Assembly: GCF_002288925.2 (NCBI RefSeq)
Contig: NW_022098069.1
Span: 83,236,380-83,300,379 of the forward strand
DNA from: Delphinapterus leucas
Taxonomy: Eukaryota > Chordata > Mammalia > Artiodactyla > Monodontidae
Direction: 5' to 3'
Length of the DNA: 64,000 bases
In this document: positions 1-11,660 of the stretch, in pieces
Position numbering within the stretch: position 1 is the first letter of the stretch
How the letters are laid out: each line of letters begins with the position of its first letter
Notes under the pieces: model-generated
What the model was told of the DNA's origin: nothing
The model's input: the letters and a program-made list of their open reading frames with translations, nothing else
The model's database searches: none
Program-made: the position numbers and the translations under genes

Positions 1-2363
1 TGCACCTGGATCGCCCAAGCTTGTGTTCTGGTCCGTTTTCCATTTCTTCCATTCTTTCTTCATGCTTTTCATTCTCAACCAAGTCAGAAGTTGAATTAAT
101 ACATTAAACAGACATTATTTAAGCAAAGCCTGGTTATCTTTTGCAGCCTAGAAGTTGGAAATAGCTAAGTGGAAAGATGTCATAACGTGTATTCGGTGTA
201 ACATAAAACAGGCAAAATAACTCCTTGCTGTTGGAATTGACATTCGAATGGAGGATGCAGAAAAAATCCTAAAACTATACCAGAGTCGGCTTGGTCTAAC
301 AGGGATTTCAGCAGCGGAGGGAGAGAGAAAGTGGTGTGCTGGATAATCAGGGACTTTGGCCAGGGGGAGCCTTTTCTTGAGGCCAGCAGACCTGGAGTAT
401 CTGCTTTGTGCCAGGCCCTGTTCCTGGAGCTGTGAAGATCAGTAAGGTGCGCTTGCTGCCTTGTGCTCACACACGTCTGGTCCTGCCTGTGTCTCACCTC
501 CTGCTGTTCATGCTGGCCCCGCCCCCCACCCCCCCCCCCCCCCCCCTCCCACCCCCCCCCGGCTACACCTCGGCCCCTCCAGCGTGCTTTCACCTACCGC
601 GTCCTGTCTGTCCCAGTGAATTCTCTCCCCTTTCTTTCTCTTTACCTCACTCGCACAATCTCAAGAAAGGATTAAAGATAAGCAGTCTGACTGCACTCAC
701 ATGAATAAAACACTGATCCTTCCTCAGCCTGCCCCACACACTTTCTTTCTCAAATAGGAACTTGTTACCTTCAGATCCATCTCTCTTCGATAGTGCCTTG
801 GGGACGATCGGGAGACTTCTGTCCAGGGAGCCATCCTTGCTCCTCCTGGATAGCACCAAGTAATCTGTTCGCAGATAGGTATGCCTTGGAGAGAAGGCGA
901 AGCCTTTCCAGAAGGGCCTCATAGTGCTGTGAGTTATGTGCCAGGTGCAGGAGTCAACCTTGAATTAACCGCAGACCTGGCATGTTGCTGGCTTCATTTG
1001 CGTTAACCCTGGCCTTGTTGTCGCTGTTGCCCTTGGTATCTGTTTATCTAATAGGTTTACTAATTTTTATTGTTAGAATACACTGCAGGAGAAAATGGTG
1101 AAGGTTAACTGACCACTCTGGGTAGACAGCACAATTCTTCAGTTTCTAATTGAGGGGTATTTCTGAAAAGTTACATGAAAATCAGAATCTGAAATATATT
1201 TCCTGTTTAGTAAGTAATAAAAATCACACATTACTGAAACAAAAAGTTCTTGATAAAGTAAAATAATTTACTTTGTTTAGGAGAGTAACAAAATTCTGTT
1301 AGAGAACTGAAGGTCATCGGTTGTAAGACAGACAGTTCAGGTTTTGAACTTGAACATGTAATGAAATGTCTTCTGAAACAAAGGTGTATGCAGTGTTTAC
1401 AGGTCGTATGCATCGAGCAGACACTTGCTGAGACTGGGAAGGGTGATGGGAGTTACAGAGATGCCGAAAGCAGGCTTTACTTAGCCTGGCAGGGCCTGTT
1501 GTCAGGCACAGTGAGGAAGCAGCGTGGAAGACCCCAGCATACCAGGATGTCCCCGGGGTGGCTGCCCCTGGCCACGTCTTCTGACGACCGCTCATGAGGA
1601 CACTCCTCGATCACGCGTGACAGCCACACTGCATCTAGTCCTTGCTGCCCAGGCAGGTGGGCACGTCCAGCTGGGACTTGAGAGCTCCACCAGCGAGGGG
1701 TGGGCGTGAGCGCCTTCCCCTCTGCCAGGGCTGTGGATGTGCACGGAGTACGGGGTCATTCCTGCTCTCAGGAGTCCTGCCCTCCTCTCATTTCGATGTC
1801 TGTTTCCTGTGTTGAATTTGAATTACTATCAGTGCTATTACTTGGCTTTAGCCTCAACTTCCTTCTGGTTCTCAATCGAAGCAGATAATTGTTATAAAGA
1901 CATTAGGTTGGTAACTCTGCCTATGAAACTTCCTCTGTCCCATTTCTTCTTTGACTCCCTCCTGCCTGAGTGTGTGAAGGAGAAGAGGGTCCTCCTCACG
2001 TTCTCTCGAGCACCTCACACTAGCCACCCCGTTATCTCTCTACTTCCAGAATCTAAAAACTTGCCTTATTTGAGGCTGTTTCCTTATGTTTTTGCCTCGT
2101 AAGAGTTTTGTTGTGTTTTTTGAAAAGACTTTTTATTCCATTTCCAATATAAGTGCTTTTTAAGAAAAACTTCCTTTGTATGCTATGAACACATTGGCTT
2201 TCTGTATTCACCTTGTCTAGAACAGTAAAAACAAAAAGTCAAAAAAGAACCTCCCCAGTTAAAAAATCCTGGGTTTGTAGTCCATAGTTAATAACGCTTG
2301 AATTTTTTCCCCTTTATTTTGGAAGTTTGTGAACTTTGTCTATATTTGGTTTGATCTAAACAG
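1..2363 (+). other. KIAA0232: KIAA0232 intron, 3' portion
   Basis: This is intronic sequence upstream of the first KIAA0232 coding exon in the window. It contains a C-rich run at 517-560 and otherwise moderately AT-rich DNA without convincing exons. It ends in a GT-AG acceptor (CTAAACAG) at 2363. The short open frames are low in codon structure and match nothing I recognise. The main coding exon of the gene, which carries most of the roughly 1,400-residue protein, is not here and should lie to the left of the window. Confidence 0.8.
517..560. repeat. poly-C low-complexity tract
   Basis: A C-run interrupted by a few A, T and G bases lies in the KIAA0232 intron. It could adopt i-motif or G-quadruplex structure on the two strands and is likely to vary in length or be hard to sequence. 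Confidence 0.9.
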
Positions 2364-2472
2364 TTTCCTGTATTGAACACTGATGTACAAGGAATGAATA
2401 GAAGTCAAGAAAAACAGACCTGGTGGGAAAAAGCCTTGTACTCTCCTCTTTTTCCTGCCTCAGAATGTGAAG
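2364..2472 (+). CDS. KIAA0232: KIAA0232 antepenultimate coding exon
   Basis: This 109-nt exon is bounded by an AG acceptor (CTAAACAG, ending 2363) and a GTAAGA donor (2473). It encodes 36 residues beginning FPVLNTDVQGMN and ending PLFPASECE, plus the first base of a Glu codon completed by the next exon (phase 1). The central stretch QTWWEKALYSP is distinctive and matches the C-terminal part of human KIAA0232 as I remember it. KIAA0232 is a large vertebrate protein of about 1,395 residues in human, assigned to the DUF4603 family. Its biochemical role is not established, so none is claimed here. The reading frame is intact and splices in phase to 7076. It is too short to appear as a long ORF and was found from splice sites and protein similarity. 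Confidence 0.93.
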
Positions 2473-3742
2473 GTAAGAAGACCTGCGTTAGGTCGTTGAT
2501 TCATCCACTCAGATTTCTAATTCATTAAGAGCAGTAAATTCTTTTGCTGTAAAAATCAGTCCAAAAACATTCTGTGTGGCCAGCGTTTGTCAGGCACTGC
2601 GGACGCAGAGATGCATGAGGACTGGACCCTGCTCTAACCCCCATCACAGCCTGGAGGGGTGGGGCGTGGAAACGCTACGGAGAGGCACCGGCCCTGACGG
2701 GCTCCGTGCCTGCTCCCCGAGGGAGGTGGAGCGGGGAGTCCTCAGCTCTGGGGGGCCTGCAGGAGGGGCCCCGGTGGGAGGGCTGGGGAGAGGTAGTCCC
2801 CGTGACAGGAGTGGCCTGAGCAAAGGCCGAGGGTCTGCGGCAAGTCGGGCTCGGGGACAGGGACCCACTGGGCCCAGCTGGGTCGTAGCTGAGGCTGGAG
2901 AGAGGCGGGGGGAGCGCTGAGTTCGGCGGAGTTGGACAGGCAGGAGGAGAGGGCCACTTAAAGGAGTTCACATTGGAGGGTATCAGGTCAGGTGTGGTTT
3001 TTAAAACAGTTCTAGCAGCAGAATGGAGGGGGGAAGGGATTGAAAAACTGCAGAGCCCCTGCTGGGGTTCTTAGGCTCTTGCAGTGATCTGGGTGTGACA
3101 GGATAAAGGCCTGGACTGAGGCACTCGGGGCGCGGGTGGGGGGCATAGAGAACAGCATCGAGAGGTTTTGTGGAGGATGCCGGAGTTTGCTGGGTGACTT
3201 TCTGTGAGTAGTGAACAGCAGGAGGGAGTTAGGGGAGACCGGGTAGAGAGGGACATCGGAGCAGTAGCAGATTTGGTGAAGATGGTTTTAGTCTGTGAGC
3301 CGCCCAGGTGGTCATACTCAGAAGCTATAAAAAGATCCTGATCTGAAATGTCGGGAGAAGTGAGAACTAAGGAGGCAGCCCGAGTGGTCAGCTCAAGACT
3401 CTGAGCTTGTGCAGACCTCCGTGGTCCCCTGGGCTGTCAGCTGCAGCACTTCGTCAGTGGTCTCTCCGGTCAGAGCCCTGGGGGCAGGTCAGTCTCCTGT
3501 TAGTATTTGCATGTTCCAGTGTGTCTCTCTCCCCAGCTCATTTGTAGTTAACCTGGAGCAGTGATGTCCAGACGCCTGCACTGGCCTGCCCTCGCAGCCT
3601 GGCCTCAGCCGACTGGGGGAGAGGCTGGGACTGTTTGCTTCTCTCTGTTCTGTGGGCACAAGAAACGGCTTCCCCAGCCCTGCCTTCCTCCTTCCCAAAG
3701 GGTCATAAGGGGAGCATAGAGCAGAGTCTTTACTTTCAGCAT

Positions 3743-3937
3743 CTTTTTTTTTTTTTTTTTGCGGTACGCGGGCCTCTCACTGCTGTGGCCTCTCCCGTTG
3801 CGGAGCGCAGGCTCAGCGGCCATGGCTCACGGGCCCAGCCGCTCCGCAGCGTGTGGGATCTTCCCGGACCGGGGCACGAACCCACGTCCCCTGCATCGGC
3901 AGGCGGACTCTCAACCACTGCGCCACCAGGGAAGCCC
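3743..3937 (-). mobile_element. Cetacean CHR-type SINE, antisense
   Basis: It starts with a poly-T run (the tail of a minus-strand copy), then GCGGTACGCGGGCC, and ends CAGGGAAGCCC. It is flanked by target-site duplications TTCAGCATCTTTT (from 3735 and from 3938). Compared with the other delphinoid-type copies here it lacks about 15 bp between two CAGGCTC direct repeats, a slippage-type deletion. Confidence 0.93.
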
Positions 3938-6254
3938 TTCAGCATCTTTTTTATTTAACAGCATTTATTAAAGGCCTGTTCCTCCATCATTAGCTAGTAT
4001 TTGGGTTGCTCTACATGATTTACAAGGTGCTTTCAGTCTTTTATACGAGCCCCGTGAGAGCCTGGTTTTCAGATGAGGAAGCTAAGTCTCAGGTTGAATG
4101 CCCAGAATCAGGCACTAGCCATGCAGCTCAGGCTTGAGTCCAGGCTGTCTCCTTGTGGTCCAGAAGCTTGCTGTCCACAGCAGCTGTCTGCAGGTGGTGC
4201 CCGGGAGACACCAGGGTGATAGGCCTCAGTGCAGTCCAGTGCACTGGCTGAGTGCGTCCCAGCTGCAGTTAATGGAGTGCAGGCGGCGAGGGCCGGGGAC
4301 CCTGGAGCAGTGCAGCAAGAGGACACCCACACGCAGGACGGACCCAGAGGGAAGGAGGGACGTGGTGGCAGAGCAGGCAGGGCCAGGGTGGGGGGCGGCT
4401 TGGGGTGACTTCCAAGCACACTGAGTTGGGGCTCCATCTGTGTGTCACGGGCTGTCCCTGCAGCCTCCGTCTGGTTTTCTGTTGCTAGTGAGGAATGCGC
4501 TTCAGCTGGCAGCTCCAGGTCCGTGGCCATCTATACGGTGCCCTGTAGGTGCTGTACGTGGTTGTTAGTCCATTCAGCTTTTTATATATTGTGGAGTGGC
4601 GTGCAGGGAAACTCAGTGGATAAGTGTGGTGACCAGGCTTTTGAATGACCTTGAACTCACGACCGTGAGTGAAATCCTTGCACGGTTGCCTCGTAGTGCC
4701 GTTACGAAGTGTGGTGCTTTCAGCCTGTGGGGTGGGGGCATAGACTCAGCAGAAGCTTAGCCGGGAAGCAGGTGGCCTTCTCACCCGCTCAGCGGCCGTG
4801 ACTCCCGACGCTCGTCCCTGCTCCAGAAACTGCTGACGTCACGCCGGTGATTACTGAGGAGGCTGTGCAGCTCTGAGTCTGAGCTGGGAGCTCCAGCCTC
4901 CCCGGGAAGGAGGGCAAGGAGGATTGTCTCTTTCTCCTGTGAGTCAGGAGATGGAGGCCCCAAAGGAGGAGGAGGCAGTGTGGCCCTGGAGCAGGGGCAG
5001 CGAGGGCCCCGTCGGCACGAAGGCCCAGCCCCCGCCCTGCTGTGTGCCCACACACACACCCACTCCGCACATATTGCGTGCATGCTTGCCTCATGCCAGG
5101 CACTGTTCTAGGGGCTGGGGACGCAGAGGCGTTGTCCCTGCGCTCCTGATTAGCTCACCTCTCAGCAGGACCTGAGGGAGTCAGGACACAAGCGCCTGGC
5201 GGCTGGGGCGCGGTCCGGGCAGGAGCGCTGGCCGGGGCAGCAGCAGGACTGCACGCGCTGTGGCCCCTGTGTGCCCAGCACGTGGGCCGGGGGGAGGGGC
5301 ACGTCAGGCGGGCAGCAGGGACTCCGACCACAAGGGCCTCGCAGGCTGTGTGCCACAGTCTGTCCCACGCGTCCGTCTCCAGAGCTCATACGCTGGATTC
5401 AGAACATTTGGAAAGCTCACTTAGAAAAGTGTTTGTGTTATTTGAGTTTTAAAGAGAGAGCCCTGCAGGGAAACAGTATAGGTAATAGTAGGGGGGATCC
5501 GCTCCGTCTGTGGGCTTATCCGAGCCAAGGAAATGGTTACCTTCCCCACCTCGTACGAGTGGTGACCAAACGCGGTGGGGCGCGGAGATGATGAGAGCTT
5601 GGTAGGTGAGCTGAGAAAAAGGTGATGGCCCAGAAAGGGTGAGGGTGAGGGGTTCCCTGCCTCATGGGAGAGCAGGGCGTCCTCCCCAGCTGTCCTGCGG
5701 CGGGCCGGCCCCAAGCCCAGGGCTTTCGTTAGTAGCAGCTGTGGAAGGTGTTAGTGAGCGTGCCAGCCCGAACTTGAGGCTGCACACAGGTGATCTCTGA
5801 ACTTGCACAGAAATCTGCGAGGGCAAATGATGGTCCTGTTTTAGAGATGAGAGGTCTGGGGCTCCAAGAGGTTCGATACGTTGCTCCAAGTTACATCACC
5901 AGTAAGTAGCGTCATCAGCCATCAGCTGGCGTCTGTCTGACCCCAGAGCCTGGGTTTCTTCGTGAACCTACTCTAGGAAGTTTGAGGGCCTGAGGCGGTC
6001 AGAACTAAAGGTCATGCAGAGTACAGCCTTCTGTGGGAGGCCAGGCAGGGCCCAGGCTTGCCCGCCCCCGGTGATGGCAGGAGGGCCCATGGCCGTGGAG
6101 CTGGCCCTGCCGCTGCTGTGACGCGTGGGGTGACGCGCAGCTCATCCAGCACCTCGCGGTGACTGCTGCGGGCGGCCGGGGTGGAATCCTGACACCCTTT
6201 CCGTAGAGTTAAGGTGACTGGGGGGCCAGTGCAGGTTAAGGCCGGTGGGCATCA

Positions 6255-6410
6255 GCCCTGGCAGTGCTTCAGACTCACCTGGGAGCTTCTCAGAAAGTGC
6301 TCATACCCAGACCAAGTCAGTCAGAATCTCAGGTGTGGGCCGGGCTTCCGGACTTTTCTTAAAGCTCCCCAGGCGATTTGAATGCGAAACCAGGGTTGAG
6401 AAGCTTTAGA
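6255..6410. mobile_element. MER20-like hAT MITE fragment
   Basis: The segment has the characteristic two ends, resembling 'cagtgcttcagactcacctg' at the left and 'gggttgagaagcttt' at the right. Internal blocks include 'cagaatctcaggtgtgggcc' and 'aaagctccccaggcgatt'. This fits ancient eutherian hAT-Charlie non-autonomous elements. Exact subfamily not certain. Confidence 0.55.
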
Positions 6411-7075
6411 CTAAATGATTTATCTGATTCCTTCCAGTTCCAGCTTACAGTCCTGTCCCCTTCCGAGAGCCGCTTACCCAGTCAAAGCGCTAGCCACCTT
6501 CCTCCTCCCTGTTCCATGGGTGGCTTAGTTTGCTGCCGAGCTGAGGAGGAACAGAGGATGTTGCCCTGCTTTGTTTTCTCCGTTGCGCGCCCTCTTGTCT
6601 GAAATGCCTTTGCTCACTTGTTCTGTGAACATACGCGTGGTGCATCATCTGTCCCCCTCCACACCACGTTCGCGCTTGAGAGCTCGGACCTTGCTGGTCT
6701 TTTTATCCTGTTGGCCCAGGGCCTGTCAGTTAGAGGTGTGAGTACGTATTTGTTGAATGAATGTCTCATGGTGGGATAACAAGAATGCATGGTTATGCTG
6801 GCCTGTGTTTTTGGTTTTTGTTTTTCTTTTTAACTCCATGAACAATTTGTTAGAAGAATTTTTAAATTGGCCTAACATTTTCCTCGTACACCCCTATCTG
6901 GCTGGTGCTGAACATGTTTGCTTTTAGTGACTTCTTAAAATCCCCAAAGGGCTGTAGACCTAATTGATCTGACTTTTCATTGAAAAATGAAACAAGAATG
7001 TATGTTTCGTAACTGTGTCTTAATGAAATTTCCCCCCCTTTCCCTCTTTTCCCTTCTCCATTCAAAATGATTAAG

Positions 7076-7173
7076 AATGTTATACAAATGCCAAGGGAGA
7101 GAATGGTATAGAAGAATATCCAGATGTTAAAGAGATGCCCAGTAATGAAGAGCGTCTGTTAGATTTTAATAGG
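7076..7173 (+). CDS. KIAA0232: KIAA0232 penultimate coding exon
   Basis: This 98-nt exon follows a long pyrimidine tract and an ATTAAG acceptor and ends at a consensus donor, AGG|GTAAGT. Its first two bases complete the Glu codon begun in the previous exon. It then encodes 32 residues beginning CYTNAKGENGIEEYPD and ending NEERLLDFNR. This acidic, low-hydrophobicity segment matches the human KIAA0232 tail from memory, with a few conservative differences. The exon ends in phase 0 and joins cleanly to the last exon at 9159. No domain or catalytic motif is visible in this part. Confidence 0.95.
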
Positions 7174-9158
7174 GTAAGTGGACTGTCCTCCTCCTTATTA
7201 CTAACTTACAAATGGCCACCACAACCCCCAAAGTCTGGGAGTCCTGTGACTGCCTTTCCCTGTCACCAAGCTCTGTGGGTGTGGCCTTTCTCATCCGTGG
7301 CCCTTTGGTCTGCATCGCCTCCCACTTACTGCCAAGGCTTCCCTCTCTCCTTGCAGTCTGTCCATCACTCTGCCGCCAGAGGGAGTTTCTCCATGCGAAT
7401 CTGACCCTGTCACTCCCCTTAAACTCCTTGGGTGGGCGCCCTCTTCCCCATCAAAGTGTCGACCACAGGGAGCCCTTCTGGTGCTCATTCCTGCCCCTCA
7501 GCTGACCGCACTTTCTGCTCGCCCGCCCGTGAGCCCCCTGGGGCAGGGACAGGGCCTGTGCCTCGCCCGGCTAGGCAGGCAGGTGAATGAGTCGAAGGGA
7601 GCTTCCTTGGCTTCTCAGTGTGATTGTCATTGTCAGTTGAAGTCTCGTGAGAAATTGCTCCCAGAGCGCCCTGTGGTCTTGGTGTCCGTGGACCTGTCAG
7701 ACCGAGCACATCGAGGCAGACGTTTGGGGGCGTCCCCCAGCGTCTCTCCATCTCCGTGGATGTCCCACCCCCCAGCGTCAGTCCCCAGACCCAGAACTCG
7801 TTCTTCGTTCCTCCTTCTCTCACCTACACACGCGGTTCGTGTGCCCGTCCTGACCACCCACCTCTCAGCCGGCTCCATCGTTCGCGCTTCCTCCGCGTCA
7901 CCGCCCCCCTGCGGACCTCTGCCGTGGGCTTCGCCGTGGGCTTCGCCTTGGCCTTCCTGCTTCCGCCTTCCCCTCCCCAGTCTCCTCCCCACACCGTGAG
8001 GCAGGACAGCCTCGCGAGGGTTACTTCGTTTAGTCTCACAGCCGCCCTGGGAGGTAGGTGCTGTTGTTTTGCGGGAGAGAAAACTAAAGGCCCGTAAAGA
8101 TTCAGAACGTGTATCCACACAGCCACAGCCCAAGTGCAGACCTGAGCCATGACCCTCAGCCCTGAGTCCGACTCCCACTGCCGACCGCCATGGCCTTCCG
8201 CCCTCGCGCACTCGCTGCCAGGCCGTGTGTGTTTGCCCTCGCCTGCCTCTCTGATCCTGCGTCCTCTGCTCCCCCCTCAGGAGTGTGGTGGTCTTTCTGT
8301 CCTCCTTCCTCGGGGGCTCTCAACCAGGGACAGTACTGCCATCTGGAAATGGGGGTGGGCGGGTGCTTGGGGGATCTTGCTAGTCACTGTGAGTGGGTGA
8401 CTAGGGAGGCGTTGCTCGTCACCTGGGGGAGGGGGAAGAATTACTAGTCACTGTGGCGGGGAGGATGATGTTGCTAATTGCTGTGCGGGGAAGCATCACC
8501 AGGTATTATGACTGGGGAGGGACTGCCACTTGCACTTGGTGTCCTGAGGGCCGGAGATGCTAACCATCTTGTGGGTGGGGGAGAGTCCCACACAGCCAAA
8601 AGTATCCCGAAAAGGTACCAGATACCTATGGACCCCCAACTCAGAAGCACAGCCCCGAAGTCCCAAGCCAGCTCTGGCTGTTTCTGTGGCACAGCTTGCT
8701 TCTCGGCCGCGGGCGAGGATGCCCCGCCGCTCCTATCTGGAGAGCCCCGGCAACCACTTCCCCCAGCTGGTCAGCGCAGCAGGAAGCTGGGAAGCTGTGC
8801 TGGTCGGTCTGCTTGCTGTCCTCTCCCCTGGAACGGGAGCCCCAGCAGGGCAAGGCCTTGCCGTCCTCCCGGTGGAGTCCCCGCTCAGAGACTCGTTTCC
8901 ATCCAGCCCTGACATCGGCAGCCTTTTGTCCAAGGGGTTGAACGTGGAGAATTAGGGCTTGGGATCGTGTATAGATCAGGGAGGAAAGCTTGTTTGTTTT
9001 GCTTTCAAACAGGAAAACTCTTCAGATTTTTGTAACTCTCCACTGGAAAAACATCAACGATTTGTTTCTTAATCTCTGCATATATAGAGTGTCTCACATA
9101 GCCCTTCTGAAAAAATATCTGGCTTTTGACCTGTTGACAGTTGTTCCTTTCATCTTAG
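7174..9158 (+). other. KIAA0232: KIAA0232 last intron (phase 0)
   Basis: This intron runs from GTAAGT to the CATCTTAG acceptor. It contains L2-like antisense sequence at 7200-7560, a MIR-like piece at about 8005-8165, and a degenerate tandem-repeat patch at about 8365-8515 (see findings). No SINE of the cetacean type is present. Confidence 0.85.
8005..8165. repeat. MIR-like ancient SINE
   Basis: Blocks such as 'gggaggtaggtgctgttgtt' and 'gagaaaactaaaggcc' correspond to the typical MIR core reading 'gaggtaggtactattatt...gaaactgaggc'. Diverged and without clear ends. Confidence 0.55.
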
Positions 9159-9338
9159 GTGTCTTCTGTTTATGAAGCAAGGTGCACAGGAGAGAGAAAT
9201 TCTGGAGCAAAAGCAAACGGCTTCCGCAGAAAGATGTACTCCAGTGCCAGCTCCGCCTCGGAGGACACGGGCTCGGAAGGTGGCGGCGCGTGGGTGGAGC
9301 CCAGGGAGGAGGCGCTCTTTTCCCGAACTCATCTCTAA
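9159..9338 (+). CDS. KIAA0232: KIAA0232 last coding exon and stop
   Basis: The exon opens after CATCTTAG in phase 0 and encodes 59 residues before a TAA at 9336-9338. The start VSSVYEARCTGER, the Ser-rich stretch MYSSASSASEDTGSEGGG and the terminal LFSRTHL correspond to the human C terminus of KIAA0232. With the two preceding exons this gives about 128 C-terminal residues. The tail is acidic and serine-rich, which suggests disorder and possible phosphorylation (inference only). The same exon continues into the 3'UTR. Confidence 0.96.
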   Translation: MSSVYEARCTGERNSGAKANGFRRKMYSSASSASEDTGSEGGGAWVEPREEALFSRTHL

Positions 9339-11660
9339 ACCTGCAGAGTGTAGTACAAATTATTTTTAAAAATTGATATGTGAGCGAAAAGTACCCTTTT
9401 GTGAGGCCTGTTCATCTAAAACAACAACTTAGGTTTCTAAGGTTTCTTCTTCAATTAACTGGTTCAGATCAGTAATTATCTTTCTCTTCTTGCTTATTTT
9501 AGAGTTGAGGACAGCTATCCTGTTGAAGATTTTTTTTTTCAAGCTGTTAAATTCTTGGCTATTTGAAATAGACTAGATGTGTTGTCATACCAAGAATGGG
9601 TGTGCATGTGCTCGTCTTAGAAGCATCACTGCCTTTTGCATCTTCACTGCAGTTACCTTCCTTCCAGCTGCAGTCACATCACTATCACCTTATTAGCATC
9701 GCAGTGTCAGCAACCACTTCCGCTATTCAGAGACTTTAGCTTTGGAACATTTAGGCTTTGTCCTCCAAGAACTGGGATATGAATACTTACCCTGCAGTGG
9801 ATCAGTGCCTTTCTTGAAGGCAAGAGGGCAGCATGGGTGACTCATCCCCGGTCGTCATTCAGTAAAATCTCATGTACATTTAAAGTAGGAACCACAAGGG
9901 TGTGCTTTTAGAGACTTACAAAATACTGTGTTTTCTCTCTTAGGATTTTCCCCCTAGAGTATCATGGACAATACCATGGTTTGTGACTTTCTTGTCACCT
10001 GAGGCAGCCAAGGCTTTGAGGTACGGGGTAGCGTTTGAGGCCAAGCGGGGTGAGAGCGCAGCCCCGGCCTGCTCTTAACGCTGCAGTTGCATTTTCCCCA
10101 GGCACCGCTCAGGGTCATTTGCGGTGAGTCTGGCGATACTCGATGAGGACCGTAGTTGCAGATGAGATTTTTCTGGTGACCGATACTGAATCGAAGCCCC
10201 CAGAACTTGAGACTGTACACGTTTGGCACGCAGTAAAGGCCATCCCAGCGCCCCAGAGAGACCTTGGCTGCTACAGCAGGCTGCTCCTGTGGCTGTGACG
10301 TAGTGTAGCTTAGATCTCATTTTGTGTTTGAGAGAATGTTCTGGGCAAGTTCTGTGTGTGGCGGGTCGGAGGGTAGAGTACTGATTTCTCCCATACCTGT
10401 GTGATTGCTTCATGGGACCCGCTTTCCCGTGTCACTTGGGAACCCAGGGGTCAGTCCCTCTCATCCAGTCCCGTCCGTTCGTGACGGTCGCTTCCTTGAG
10501 CTTTCACGCTGCCATGCAACAGGCTGAAGTTAGAAGGAGCAACATTTGCAAAACCTAAACGTTTAAAATTGTTTTTCTTTTTTAACCAACTCATTGTTTT
10601 TTTAAAAACAAAAAACAATGTGTGACATCAGTTTAGCATGTCTAACATCAGGAAGTCTAATATGGGTGAGACAGCTTCACCACTATTTTGGCGGGCAGTA
10701 AACACATAATTTACTAGCTGGGAGCTGAACCGGCTGAGAAATACATCATTTGCTTCGAGCATTGGGTTTTGTTGCCTTTTTCTTAATTGATGACACAGAC
10801 AACTCCATCCAGGGCTGTGGAGTCATCCCCGGCGCTGTCTGTCCTCACTGTGGGAAACCTGATGGGCCGTTGGGTTTGGTCTCACCACACGTCAGGGTTT
10901 GTTTTTATACAGCACATCTTTGACACTTTAAAGTGGGTTTGTGTGTGTGTGCGTGTGTGCGCGTGTAAGGTTTTATGTTGCTGTTATTTATTTACAGACT
11001 TTATAAGGTTATATGTATTTTTCTTTCTTCCAGAGCTTCCTAAAAATTGATTAGCATCTGCACTGAAATATAATTTAACAGCAAAGGCAAAAAAGAATTG
11101 GAAGTTGTAAATTCCTAAAATCACTACAGTGACGATCATCCTAGAAATCGTTGCTTATGTAGCCGAGACCAAATAAATATATTTCAGACACAACCTTTAG
11201 CTCAGTTGATTTCTGGACAGCTGCTTTTTATCACGAAAGGGCTCCAGGTGGTCAAGGTGCAGACTTCCTTACACGCCAGTGGGAAGACATTGCACCTTCC
11301 ACGGGGGAATGGGAATGGATTATAAGCGGGCAAGGGGATTAACAGATTATGTATTTATTTGTTTTCATAGCTAAGTGGCTGAAGCCCAGAGGCTTTCAGC
11401 GACAGAGCTGAAAGTATGGTTTTCAGTTTTGTAAATGGATGATCACAAAGAAAAAGCATTTTTTAAAAAGTTGGCAAAACGCTGAAACGCACTGTGGTAT
11501 GAAGCGCATTGCATATCCATAGCACTGAAGTATCAGTTTTCCATTCCTGGGCTATTTTTTTCCCCGTGGTTGTATTGTTCTGATTTCACGTACACCAGAG
11601 TAACTGGTTTTTTGTTTTCTTGTGGAGTTAACACCAAATAAAAAATTTTAAAAACCGTTG
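9339..11660 (+). other. KIAA0232: KIAA0232 3' untranslated region
   Basis: About 2.3 kb follows the stop codon without any cetacean SINE, unlike the flanking DNA, which fits an mRNA under constraint. It has AATAAA signals at 11172-11177 and 11637-11642. The second is followed by a GU/U-rich element (GGTTGGTTGTCTTT) and is the more likely end. AU-rich elements occur at 10984-10994 (TTATTTATTTA) and 11352-11360, a short GT repeat at 10940-10966, and a perfect hairpin at 10592-10620. The exact cleavage site is inferred. Confidence 0.75.
11637..11642 (+). terminator. KIAA0232: Polyadenylation signal AATAAA
   Basis: A canonical hexamer lies about 2.3 kb after the KIAA0232 stop, with a GU/U-rich downstream element from 11658. 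An upstream alternative hexamer is at 11172. After this point cetacean SINEs and L1 pieces resume, consistent with the end of the transcription unit. Confidence 0.7.

Larger units (their letters stand above)
2473..7075 (+). other. KIAA0232: KIAA0232 intron (phase 1)
   Basis: This GT-AG intron runs from GTAAGA to a pyrimidine-rich tract followed by ATTAAG. It holds one antisense delphinoid-type SINE (3743-3937), MIR-like fragments near 5060-5160 and 5800-5955, a MER20-like fragment at about 6255-6410, and L2-like sequence near 6430-6760. The GC-rich part at 2570-3100 resembles old L2-type repeat sequence but I cannot assign it firmly. No exon signal was found. Confidence 0.8.

Noticed and set aside
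1..2363. The large main exon of KIAA0232
   Set aside because: None of its characteristic Ser-rich or acidic protein sequence was found in any frame; it must lie left of the window.
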